NCBI RefSeq assembly: GCF_000004075.3
Contig: NC_026660.2
Coordinates: 31,003,498 to 31,067,497 of the forward strand
Direction: 5' to 3'
DNA length: 64,000 nucleotides
Origin: Cucumis sativus
Lineage: Eukaryota; Streptophyta; Magnoliopsida; Cucurbitales; Cucurbitaceae
The position numbers and the translations under genes were made by a program. Under the pieces are notes generated by a model that had not been told where the DNA came from, did not search any database, and saw only the letters and a list, made by a program, of their open reading frames with translations. Of this stretch, positions 1 through 10,193 are shown in pieces; the first letter of the stretch is position 1, and each line of letters begins with the position of its first letter.

Positions 1-80
1 CTGGGAACTGGCATTCTATACATTTGCTTGTCTGATGTTGAACTGTATTCTATATTAATCTACCGGAGAATCTTTTGCAG

Positions 81-2647
81 GAAAATGTTGTTCTGTGTGG
101 ACTTAGAAATGGCATGATTGTGACAATTGATACGCGTGAAAGACAGGAAGTAGGGAAGAGACTTTTAAGGCATCGAATTCCTTACTTACCCATAGATAGA
201 AGAAACTCCAGAACATCCTCTCAGCAATGGTATAAGGTAAATCCAATGTTTATTCGTGATATAAACAATAAATCTTATGAGATTTTTGTCTTATGATTTT
301 GAATCCCTTACCTACTTTAGGTTGTCTCAGTTGTGTTATTCTATTCTTTATAATCGTTAGTTTAGTAATGCAATTTAATTTATGGTAACCACCTAAGTTA
401 GTTTCAAATATCTAATGCTACAATTAGATAGATAACCCTTGAGATTAATGGAGGTGTTGAATAATATAATATTAAATTTGAATTCATTCACTAGCTTAAG
501 CTTTTGGTTCAATTAATGATTTAAGATGGTATCATAGTAGGTTGTCTTAGGAGGTCCTGCGTTCAAGGTCGTACATTGTTATTTCCTTTCATTTAATATT
601 CCTTTCCACCTTTCTTCATATATTGAGCCCACAAGTGAGGAGTGTTGTCTGATATAATATTATATTTACTTTCACCCACCCGCTTAAGGTTTTAGGTCAA
701 TTGGTGATTTAAGATGAGGTGTATCAAATTTACCCACGCCTTGAGAAATTTATTGGATATATTGTATAATATAATATCTACTAAATTGTATAATCCCTAT
801 TCCTATATCGTATAATGTATTATCTACTCATGCTACCCAAAGTCTTGAGAAAATTTCTCAAAAGTCAGAATCTTGAAATGATGAATGTCGTTGACTGTCT
901 TAACGTCTTTACAGCTAAATCCATGAATAAAGTACTCAAACTTCATCCAAGAAGAATTTACTTTGAGATTGTTCAAAACTTCAACATGCTGAAAATCTAT
1001 TTAATTCCAATATATACTAGCAGTTTTCTGTGTAACATGAATCTCAGTGGGAAAATTCACAGTAATTTCAGCGGATTTCTGGTGCTAGGTGGCTAACCCC
1101 TCCCCCAAAGTTTTAATTTCATCATATTTAGCGAGTCAGTGCACGCATGATGTATGCAACCTTCATGTAGGTGTGCTGTTTTTAAGTTTTGAGTACTTTT
1201 GCCATGCAGCTCACTGGTAACATTTTTCCTTCATGTACGGTTAAAATGCCCTCATCTATATCAAGGTTGGTTAATTCAATTCATGAAAATTCTATTGTTT
1301 TTTTTGTACAATTTTAAATGTTTAACGATTCTTCTCATCTGCTAGCTTAATGTCACTTCAGTTTGATGACCGATACTTTTTGGCAAGCTCCATGGATGGA
1401 TCGGTTAGTACTTCCTTCTTTTAATTGTTCTACGAGAAATGGTAAAAAAAACACTTGTGCAACTGAATACTGTCTAATCAAGTATTACGTAGAACATCGG
1501 TAAAGGCTTTATTTTTATAGATCTGTGAGCTAAAATATATGGCTATTGATAATATTTGAGGAAGGAAAATTATAAACTAGACAACGGGATAGGTTTGGTT
1601 TGGATCTCTTCCCTTAATCCTAGCCTACGTTCTACATCACTCCTTGTCTTTGCAGAAGCTGTCACCATTCTTTGTGGCCTTGTTTTGATGGATAGATCCA
1701 GTATTCTCAGCCTCCTCTTCAACAAATCATCTTTATATTATAAAGTTTCTCCTTTGACAGTCACAAGAATAGAAGTTGCTCTCCCCAAAAGTCTCTTTGT
1801 TGTTTCATGTTTTAATTCTCTTGGTTTCTGTCGAAAACTATGGCCTTGCCAGCTTTGAACAGGACTCTGTTGCTTCCATTCATCCACAAGAGTAGCGAAA
1901 GTGTGACCCTGTAGGACATATTTTCAACCTCCAATCTCGTATAACCTCTTCCCATACTTAAACATGATAATCGTTGCATCCTTCACACGAAATTTCCATC
2001 AGTTGGACTTTCTTACTTGTCGGTTTATCTGTCTTCCTAGGCTTCTAGCATTGATAAAATGCATTGGTAATTGTGCGGTTCTCATTTAAACATTTTAAAA
2101 TTTTCATCTGCCGGATTCATGTTTCACAGGTAAAACTTTATGATCACCGCCTTATCCAGAGAGGTGCTGTACAAACGTATGATGGACATGAAAATTCACA
2201 TACTCGTGTACAGCTTGGAGTTGATCCCACCGAGACGTTTGTCACATCTGGTAGTTCATTTCAGTGCATGCTCAATTTCTTTATATTCAGAAATCTCGGA
2301 GTTCCTGGTAACATGAGCTTGCACCAAATATATTCTGGTTTTAGGTGGAGAAGACTGCAAATTTCGTCTATGGAATATCAAGTCTGGAAAACTGATTTTT
2401 GAGGATAAGTTTGGTGATGCTGTTCCCTCAACCATATGCTGGCGAAGGGCTGGAGGAAGTAATTATTGTTCCTTATTGTTTCTTTCTTATTCATGCGCTT
2501 CTTCTGCTATATATATTTTTTTCTATTGAACTCCTCCTAGGATTTCCAAGAGGGCTGGATGGATACCTGGGCTGCGAAGATCATAGTTCGGGAGCATGGC
2601 TTGGGTCACAAGCCGGAATTCATTATGTGAGCTGGCCAAGGACATAA
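81..2647 (+). CDS. WD40-repeat protein resembling DCAF4 (3' part; 5' end outside window)
   Basis: Exons 81-236, 1210-1265, 1346-1403, 2130-2250, 2345-2458 and 2541-2647 join in one frame with GT-AG borders. They encode about 200 C-terminal residues. Typical WD-repeat blades are visible: LASSMDGS followed by KLYDHR, and SGGEDCKFRLWNIKSG. The protein ends in a short tail containing AWLGSQAG and then SWPRT. The order (PSSIS stretch, DDRYFLASSMDGS blade, GHENSH, GVDP) is what I know from plant homologues of DDB1-CUL4-associated factor 4, a substrate receptor of CUL4 ubiquitin ligases. That family assignment is inference. The last exon is also open in another frame; I chose the frame consistent with the donor at 2459. 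The start codon and N-terminal exons lie left of the window. The intron between 236 and 1210 could hide a small extra exon, but the phase already matches without one. Confidence 0.72.
455..714 (+). mobile_element. TRIM/SMART-like miniature LTR element, copy 1
   Basis: Two 72-bp direct terminal repeats (455-526 and 643-714) both start TGTTG and end TTTAAGA. The first is followed at once by TGGTATCATAG (527-537), a near match to the initiator-tRNA-Met primer binding site TGGTATCAGAG. The second is preceded by CACAAGTGAGGAG, a plausible polypurine tract. The interior is only 116 bp and non-coding. Flanking bases are ggagg (450-454) and tgagg (715-719), a 4/5 match that could be an eroded target duplication. 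A related copy lies at 60652-60915. It sits in an intron of the WD40 gene. The LTR ends are not the usual TG...CA, so the exact borders are uncertain. Confidence 0.62.
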
Positions 2648-5498
2648 GTGAACATGAACTTGCACGAGGATTTCTGCTTTTACGTAGATAGTTATGAATG
2701 AGGAAGTTAATCGGCAGGCTTTTTAGAAATAGTATTTATATATACAATACATATTGTCGGTCATCAGCGATTATTTTTCTGCTTCGTACTTTGTAGTATT
2801 CAATGCACCAGACATTTGATGATGTAAAATAGTACTTCTAGATTCAAGAATCCATATTCAGTTAAGTCATGTAGACTTCCTATCTGTATATTAACTTATT
2901 TCAATGTTTAGCTTTCTTTTTTCTTTTAATTAGACCAAATATTACTTTTTGGGTTTTATGTTTTTTGATACCAACTAATAATTATCCATCTAATAACTAT
3001 CCAACATCATGGTTGAACAACTCTCCTAGCCATTGAAGAAATACGATGATGCAACAACTCTCCTAGCCATTACATCTCTTGGCATACGAGATGCCAAAAA
3101 CCATCTAATGTCCTGCCTCGCATGTGATCTAACTGGCATGGATCGGGTCCGGTATTGGGAGATTCCCAAATTTACCATCGGATTCAAATCTTCTTTAAAA
3201 AAAAAAGAAAAAACATTACATTTATTTTTTATTTTTTTAACAATGGGATGACAATCACTCTAGAACAACATTAAATTATTTTAATTACTTATTTATTTAT
3301 AAAGTGTGATATTTTGCTATATAATTAATTTTTTCTATATTTAAATATAAGTTATTTACTTAGTTGACGAATTTAATTAAAATCAAATTAACTCACTCCT
3401 CTTAACAGAAGGAGAGTGTGTGAGTGGGCTCTCACGATAAATTTATTCTCCGGTATTATTGTAAAAATGTTTGTTGTTCAACACAGGGAGAAGTTTTTTC
3501 CTCTGAATTCGAAAAAGCACTCTCACAATAAATTTACAAAAATCTCAATTCGAAAAATCTTTTTGAACTTTTTTTCTCCTCCCAATCCTCTTTTTTACTC
3601 TTTCTCAAATGCACTCCCACGAGTGAGGTGCCTTGATAGAGATATAGCAGGAAAGGTGTTTTGGAGGTTGTGCCGGTACGTATTCAAGAGATCACAATTT
3701 GGAGAAGAATTTAGAAAAAAGAGTTCACGAAAGGCAAATTTTCAAACCCTTGATTTCACTTGCATCTTTGTATATATGGTTATGTCTAATTCTGTAATTT
3801 GATTTTCCAAAGTCTATTACTTAGAAAACTGATAATATGGTTCTGCCGTCGGATGCAATCCCTTTAGCCACAACATTGCCATTCTGCTTGACGGGTTCAC
3901 GATAGCAAGCGCGCATATATTTATTTATGTCATCTCTCCTTCCATTTTTATCTTCTCTTTTTCTTTCTATTTACGTTTTTCTTCCTTTGTTAAATATGTG
4001 TGCACAATCACGGTATGCCAAAATATACATACATATATTTATTTTTATAAACATATTGGACACTTGCAAAAAGTGAAAAACATAGTTCATCGCTAGTCTA
4101 AGTTTGTTGTTTGAAAAAATAACAAAAGCAAAATTCCTACCCTCGTACAAAAGATTAGAATGTCGCAAATGCCTTCACTATCAACATATACTTGATATAA
4201 CTAGTATCAAATGTTTGATACAAGACTAATGTATACTTGATACACTTAACTAATAAATTTATCAATCATTCATTCGTTTATACTATTAAACTTGATAGAC
4301 TTGTTTGATATACCCATAAACATAAACTTGAGAACGATAAACTCATTTATAATTTATACACTTTAAATCAATACATTTAGATTTTTTAAAAATAGAACTT
4401 CTTTACAGCAACAAACCCACCAAAGAAAAAAAAAAGAATTCTCTTTCACCACCTCCGCTGGCCACCGCACCACCTCCCAGCTGCTAACTTCTATCTCGCC
4501 ACACAAGTGGTCTTCGGTCGTTGATAGGGGCTTTTCTCTCTCTATTTTCATCTCTCTCTCTCTCTCTGAATTCATGGTTCAAGGCAAATATGGAATAAAA
4601 AGTAACTAGAAATCCATATTTGAAGCTTTTGCCACAGTTAAAAAAGATCAAATATAGTTGAAACATCTACTACAACAATGATTTGTAATTGCCTTTCATT
4701 GCAATTTTTTCAGTAAATAAATAAGATGTACTAGGTTTCAGAAAATTGACGCTGTCGCATGTGGTGTCTATGGATGTATTTTATTGTAAGATTATTGAAG
4801 GTAATGATGAAGAAGGGGTTTATTTGTGGAATATAAAAGTGAAAGCATAGTACTGACGCAAATATTGTGGTGTGGTATGGTATGTGGGAAGCATATGCAC
4901 GCCCCTTGCCGCATCATAACATAACCTGCAAGTTTCGCAACGCCATCCATCTCTTCTCTACTTTTTTGTTTTCCTTTAAAATCTCATGTGAATTACACAA
5001 CTAGTTACATGGAACTCACTTAAACCTTCTGCTTGTTCAATCTTTGAACATTACTCCACCTAAAAGTTAAGGTGGAAAAGAAACTTGACTGGCTGAGGTA
5101 TGCATTCCCAGTGGGCTGATACACATTTTCTACTTATAACTACACTACCCAACCCAAATAAGAAAAAAGAAAAATTAGAACTTTCATTTGCCATAGCTGG
5201 GTTTGCCTGAATGTCAGAGGCATAAGTTAAAACTTAAAGAGAGCGAGTAGCAGCCTGTATTATTACACAAATAGCAAATTCCTTAATTTTACAGACCTCA
5301 AACATTACCCTCCTTCCTATTAAGTTGCTGAGCAGAAGAAACAAAGGAACAGCCAACAAAAAACTTGGAATGTCAATAATTGAGAAATGGCCACAAGACC
5401 TCATCCTCCGTAAACAAGGGAAACTTCTATTTTTTTCAAAAAAAAAAAAACACGTGACTTCATATAAAAAAAGGCAAAATGCATAGGGCGCTTTCCCA
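2648..5498. other. Intergenic spacer, convergent 3' ends
   Basis: This lies between the stop of the WD40 gene and the stop of the 81-aa gene on the other strand, so both 3' UTRs fall here. A 19-bp direct repeat (aacaactctcctagccatt) occurs at 3016-3034 and 3053-3071. A CT-rich microsatellite lies near 4536-4567. The remainder is AT-rich. I see no reading frame with recognisable protein content. Confidence 0.6.
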
Positions 5499-8400
5499 TC
5501 AATCGTCATCCTCATCTGCAATGCAATTAATAAAATTTTACCACATAAGTATATTATATATAGAAAATGCTCATTAAATTACCAAATTTAAAAGATAAAA
5601 CGTGAGCGCTAAAAAAAATCCTATCCAATCCTTGGCAGCAAATGATTAAATACATAACCATGTTGCAACCCTGAAGATGGGTAATGAAGGGTTAGAAAAT
5701 AGGATCATGACACCCAAGAAAGGTAAGAACTCTTCACCATCATCCCTGTGTGAGACAAGACACACCAATACACCCACCTTGTAAAAAGAAATGAGGCATG
5801 GTAAACATCTAAGAAAGGTAAACTCTTCCTTTAGGATCTTGTTAGGAACCAAAGTGCTTAAGAATTGCATTGAAACAAAGGTAAAACTCTTCCTTTTGGA
5901 TCTTGGTTCCTAACAGATCTCAACAATGGAAGTGCTGAATGCTAACACTTGAGCATTAAGCTTACGCAAAGGATTCATACAGCCCTTTCACCTTCCTGCT
6001 GTACTATTTTCAAATGAACTTCTTGAGAACTGGGCCATATTTTCCTCCATTGCCCCTCTTACAAACAGGTTTTTCTTCCTAACAATTGTCCAAGGCCTTC
6101 GGTCTTTTTTGCTTTGTCATCCTTTTGAAAAGGAGAAGGAGACTCTTTTGTGTGACTTTCAGTTTGGGAAGAATTAATTTCAGAGATTTAGAAGAAATGG
6201 TTGTGTCTACAGTGAGCAGAAGCAGGTTTTCTTCAAGCAGCCAGAAGACATTTTCGTTGAAATTTCATAATATAGAGAATATGGGATCCTTCTCCCATAA
6301 ATTATCTGCTTTCTGTTTCAGTTGGTGTAAAAATCAAACAAAAGAGATTTATTGAATACAGATCTGTCAAATACAAGTTGAAAGCCAGATTTCATACTAG
6401 AATACTAACTGAAAAGCTAACAATTTTTAACAAACCAAATAACTAGCTCAACAGCTAATTCGGCATAAAATAACTACCGAACCACAACTTCCAACAGCAA
6501 ATCAGCCCATTTACTAGAATGAAATATATTAAAAAGAATAGAAAATACAAGGTATCCGTAGAAAACCCTAGTATTGGGAGAAAAACCACAATAGAAGCCT
6601 TTCTTATTAACTTCTAATAATCAAAAGAATACAAGGTGGAAGAATATGTATAGGCTACAATAAGCCCTAACAAACAAGGTAGTACGCCTAGGGTACAGTA
6701 CAATAAATTACAAAACACCCTTGGGGCTACAAACACTCAACTAGCCTCTTATTTCCAACACTCTCCCTCATGAGAGAGCAAGCAACCTCGAGGAGGGTTC
6801 CCCACGATCCCTTGAACAAAGGGTTTGGTGGAGACCTCCGGGCTCTATAACATGGGGAGGAAACTAAGGATCTCCTTCTCAATCATCTCATCCTTCTGAA
6901 ACATATATGTTTACTGGCTATTTTAACTTATTTCCAACACTCCCCCTCCCCCTCAAGTTGGAGCATAGATGTCACAATGAGACCCAACTTGCTAAGACAA
7001 GAGTCAAAGTTCTGCCTAGGTAATCCTTTGGTGAGAACATAAGCAATTTGGTGTGTGGTAGGGTAGAACTCCTTGAGACATTCAAGAGGTGTTTGGAGGT
7101 GGAGGATCCAAGATGACATTCTATTGATAAGATGTGCCGCAACGAGGACTACATCCTCTCATAAGTAGGAAGAAAGAGAAGTAGACAAAATGAGAGCGCG
7201 AGCAAGCTCGAGGAGGGTTCCCCACAATCCCTTGAACAAAGGGTTTGGTGGAGACCTCCGGGCTGTATAACATGGGACTAAGGATCTCCTTCTCAATCAT
7301 CTCGTCCTTCTGAAACACCTCCCCAGCCTCAGAAATCAAAGGGCTAATTCTATTCCTACTCCTATGGCATCTTGCCACCCTATGGAAGAGAGCGGAATTG
7401 TAGTCCCCATCCTTAACCGAAGTTCACCTTTTGCCTCCAACTACATGTTGTTAAGTATGTTTTAGATTGCATAGTCTTTTATTTTCTTTCTTCGTTAACC
7501 AACTTGTACATTACCAAGAGATCATATTAATATTGGGGAGTGCCACGTGTTTTAGCATTTAGATTGTTTCTTAAGGTGTAGTAAGGAAGATGATTGAAAA
7601 CAGCATAACAAATTCATGTAAGCATTTTTTTTTTCAGAATTGTTTGTCTTATAACTTCTCTCCATTAGGAAAAGCATCCAAAATATCATCAAATTCCCTC
7701 CACAAGATTAATATGATCTCATATTGAAATGCTCCACATAGGGATTGTGTACCTAAACTAATCACTGTAACTCATTAATTGCTATGGGGGGTGTTCCTAT
7801 ATGCACCTTGGCTGGGGAAATATTTGATCACCCCAATCTCTTCTTTTCTGATCTCGCCTCTTGTTCATTAAAAAATGCCACTCCTTCCATTCTTAAAATT
7901 ACAATAACCTAATAACTTAATATTTTCTATGTAATTGCGGTCTAACACGGAAATTAACAACCCATTGGTCCACCATATTCAAACCCATGTGCAGACGATT
8001 ATCATACTCTGATCCTTAAAAGGTTATAGAACATTGGCCAAACCTTACGACCTCACGCGACATAAGGCGGGAAGTCACACAATAAGTGTACATGTAGGGG
8101 ACAGAAAAAGAAGGAGACGAAATTTATTAGATAAAAATACGAAGCCCAAATCGATGGAGTTGATAAAAGAGTAAGAGCAGGAATCGAAATTTGGAATGGT
8201 ATAAGAGGAACATAGAGGAAATAAGATGAGAGAAGAAAACAAATACCAAAGTAGCGGCGCTCGTTGGCGGCTTTGGCCTTATCGAGCATCTTGTCAAGGT
8301 CCTCCTGGAGCTTAGCGTCCCATTTGACCAGCTGATTGACGAAGACGGCTCCCAATCCCATTCCCACTAAATGCTCCCAAGGATCTGCAAAATTATGAGA

Positions 8401-8580
8401 TGGAATCGATGATAGAAATCGAAATCGAAATCGAAACAGAAGAGAAGGGTTATGATGGGGAAATGAAAAGACTAGGGTTTGGAACGTACGGCGCATGTAA
8501 GGGAGTTTACGGAGAGCATTGGAGTACATCTGAGTGCCGAGGCCCAGAAGGGCTCCGATCATCGTCGCACTCCATGCCAT
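5499..8580 (-). CDS. Conserved small plant protein, 81 aa, three exons
   Basis: Exons on the minus strand are 8490-8580, 8247-8384 and 5499-5515, with phases 1 and 1, giving 81 aa. The N-terminus MAWSATMIGALLGLGTQ starts at the first ATG and is hydrophobic and glycine-rich. A second glycine-rich segment (LVGMGLGAVFVNQLV, about residues 36-50) could be a second membrane-associated helix. The C-terminal third is charged and helical, and ends with an acidic tail, DEDDD, supplied entirely by the 17-nt last exon. I recognise this as a short protein family conserved in plants, but I do not know its function. The two hydrophobic stretches suggest an organelle or endomembrane protein (inference). Intron 2 (5516-8246) has been enlarged by LINE and copia fragments. 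If the tiny exon is missed, the frame reads through into intron and gives a false 175-aa product. Confidence 0.8.
5817..5914. repeat. Short direct/inverted duplication in intron 2 of the 81-aa gene
   Basis: A segment of about 34 bp beginning ggtaaactcttcc at 5817 recurs at 5880 as ggtaaaactcttcc. The copies end in gttaggaacc and ggttcctaac, so their distal 10 bases are inverted relative to each other. No coding content is seen. Confidence 0.45.
6530..7440 (-). mobile_element. Composite remnant: LINE ORF2 fragment plus Ty1/copia RNase H tail and LTR
   Basis: Reading the minus strand from high to low coordinates: 7440-7194 is a LINE reverse-transcriptase upstream fragment with KDGDYNSALFHRVA and SRNRISPLISEAGEV. 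About 7100-6960 is the end of a copia RNase H domain with the diagnostic QIAYVLTKGLPR. This is followed by a purine-rich tract and an LTR start, TGTTGGAAATAAG (6939-6927). At 6902-6774 the LINE segment appears again. At 6760 a second LTR start, TGTTGGAAATAAG, leads into an LTR-like stretch to about 6530. All parts are on the same strand and all are broken. It lies in intron 2 of the 81-aa gene, which is also on the minus strand. Boundaries away from the two LTR starts are approximate. Confidence 0.7.
6774..7318 (-). repeat. 125-bp LINE segment present twice (6774-6902 and 7194-7318)
   Basis: The two copies share long near-identical runs, for example gaggagggttccccac, gaacaaagggtttggtggag and aaggatctccttctcaatc. 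They differ by a few substitutions and a small indel. They flank the copia RNase H/LTR-start fragment, so the middle segment is bracketed by a direct repeat far longer than a normal target duplication. Confidence 0.85.
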
Positions 8581-8767
8581 TTTCTGATGTCAGTGAATCG
8601 ATAATGTGTGTATAGCCGGAACCGCGATCTCCCTCCCTCTACTCTTACTTCACGTCTTTGTAATTTAGTGACAGCTCCAAATTTCACTATTTCTACGCCC
8701 AAACTGTCAAATTTATGAGTTCAAGATGCTTTTTTTCTCCTTTTACAGCGAAGAAGACGGCAGAAAC

Positions 8768-8771
8768 TTTT

Positions 8772-8802
<31 letters not shown>

Positions 8803-8804
8803 GG
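8768..8804 (+). repeat. T14-G23 homopolymer junction
   Basis: A run of 14 T (8768-8781) passes straight into a run of 23 G (8782-8804). The G run could fold as a quadruplex. Length is likely to be unstable and prone to sequencing error. It lies about 190 bp upstream of the 81-aa gene start, in the spacer shared with the RING gene. Confidence 0.9.
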
Positions 8805-8895
8805 TCATATATAGCAAATGATCGCTCACTTTTACAAATATTTTTTAAAACAACCCTATATAACACTTGATTCCGACGTTAACAGTTAGTTCACT

Positions 8896-9000
8896 TAGAT
8901 CATCTTTTGCACATCCTCAACTACACTCATTAGATCATCTTTTGCACATCCTCAACTACACTCATTAGATCATCTTTTGCACATCCTCAACTGCATTCAT
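8896..9000 (+). repeat. 35-bp minisatellite, three copies
   Basis: Copies start at 8896, 8931 and 8966, each beginning tagatcatcttttgcacatc. The first two are nearly identical; the third diverges in its last ten bases. There is no spacer between units, so this is a tandem array and not a CRISPR. Confidence 0.9.
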
Positions 9001-10193
9001 TCATATATCACCCTTCATTGAGATGTACCTATCTACATGTTTTCAATCTCTATACCACACAAAATTAAGATTAAAACTTATTTTATAAAAAAAAAAATTT
9101 TGTGGAGAGACAAGGAAACATTTAGATGAGTGCCTCTATCCTTACCTACTGTGTTGTGATACTTTTTTAAGTACAATTTAGAGTGAAGCCGGATTTCTTA
9201 TCTTAAAATATATACATGTATTAATTAAGTCAAGTTCGTGTTGGCATGATACTATTGCTCTTCTAGTAAAGTTATCGTTTCTTCTTTCTAAGTTTTAAAA
9301 AAATAAGGACAAATACGAAAAATTACAAATATTTTTGTTTCGGTCAATATTTTATAGTTTCATCAATTCACCAATTTTCTAGTAATGGGTTTCAGTTCCA
9401 TTCTAAACACAAATGGATGTTAATATCAATATACGTTGGTCTTATTTTATTAATTTATTGTTGTTGTGAATGGTTCTTATTATTGGCTTCAAGTTTTCAA
9501 TTTGAAAAAAAAGAATGCTCAAAAGTTTTTATTGAACATATTAACAAAATTTATGGATTTAATTAATACTATCAATATAAAATTCTATATATAAATCACA
9601 TTACAGTTAGAGAGTTTGAAAAAATTGCAAGGACAAGAATAAAAATAAACTATTTATTTTCAAAAGTTTGAGAAGCAAAATGACAGCGGTCTTGAGTTGG
9701 AAGATAGGTTAATTATGTTTCAAATGTTAGCACTTTATTTGAAATTGGAGGTCTGTTTGTTATTGGGGAATGGGGAGGGAAAGACGTCAACGGCTGAAAA
9801 CCAAACCAAAACTAGGCAGGCTATATACTGTTGAGAAAAGAGAGGGAGAAAAAAGGGAGGTTTAGGCTTTTAGGTCCACGATCTTTGTTATGGAAACTGG
9901 CTTAATTTAGGAAGTGGTTGAACGTGTGCCAGTGATTTCCATGTTATAAGCCTCAAAATGATGTCCTCTCTTTTCGGTGTCACTCCCCTCATATCTTCCT
10001 TTCCCTTCTTCCCCCCTTTGTGGATTGGTTTCACATAATTCCATCCCAACAAAAAACCAAAATGTCTTTTTCTCTCTCTTTTAACGCCCTCCTCCCTTTT
10101 CTTCTTCTTCTTCTTTCCATGGGGTTTTGATCCTGTTCCATATACATATATATATTTATATATACCATCCACTCATCCATCCCTCCATTCTTC

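Larger units (their letters stand above)
8581..10193. other. Divergent intergenic region between the 81-aa gene and the RING gene
   Basis: This 1.6-kb spacer must hold both promoters. It contains the T/G homopolymer and the 35-bp minisatellite. An AT-alternating stretch near 10140-10165 (catatacatatatatat) sits 30-55 bp before the RING start codon, so it is more likely 5' UTR than a TATA box. No reading frame with recognisable protein content is seen. Confidence 0.5.

Noticed and set aside
527..537. tRNA-derived SINE or tRNA gene
   Set aside because: The only tRNA-like sequence is the short primer-site match between terminal repeats; no A/B box pair or cloverleaf is present.
2541..2636. Alternative frame of the last WD40 exon (a Trp/Ala/Ile-rich peptide ending near 2630)
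   Set aside because: It would need the previous exon to end in another phase. The donor at 2459 leaves one base and gives the AWLGSQAG tail expected for the family.
3416..3802. 128-aa plus-strand reading frame
   Set aside because: Its start is not ATG-supported, its composition is Phe/Lys/Ser from AT-rich sequence, and it has no recognisable domain or splice context.
4363..4666. Overlapping 60-70-aa minus-strand frames
   Set aside because: They are created by the CT-rich microsatellite (Glu/Arg repeats) and lack any family resemblance.
8896..9000. Possible CRISPR-like array
   Set aside because: The repeats are directly adjacent with no unique spacers, and the genome is a plant nucleus.
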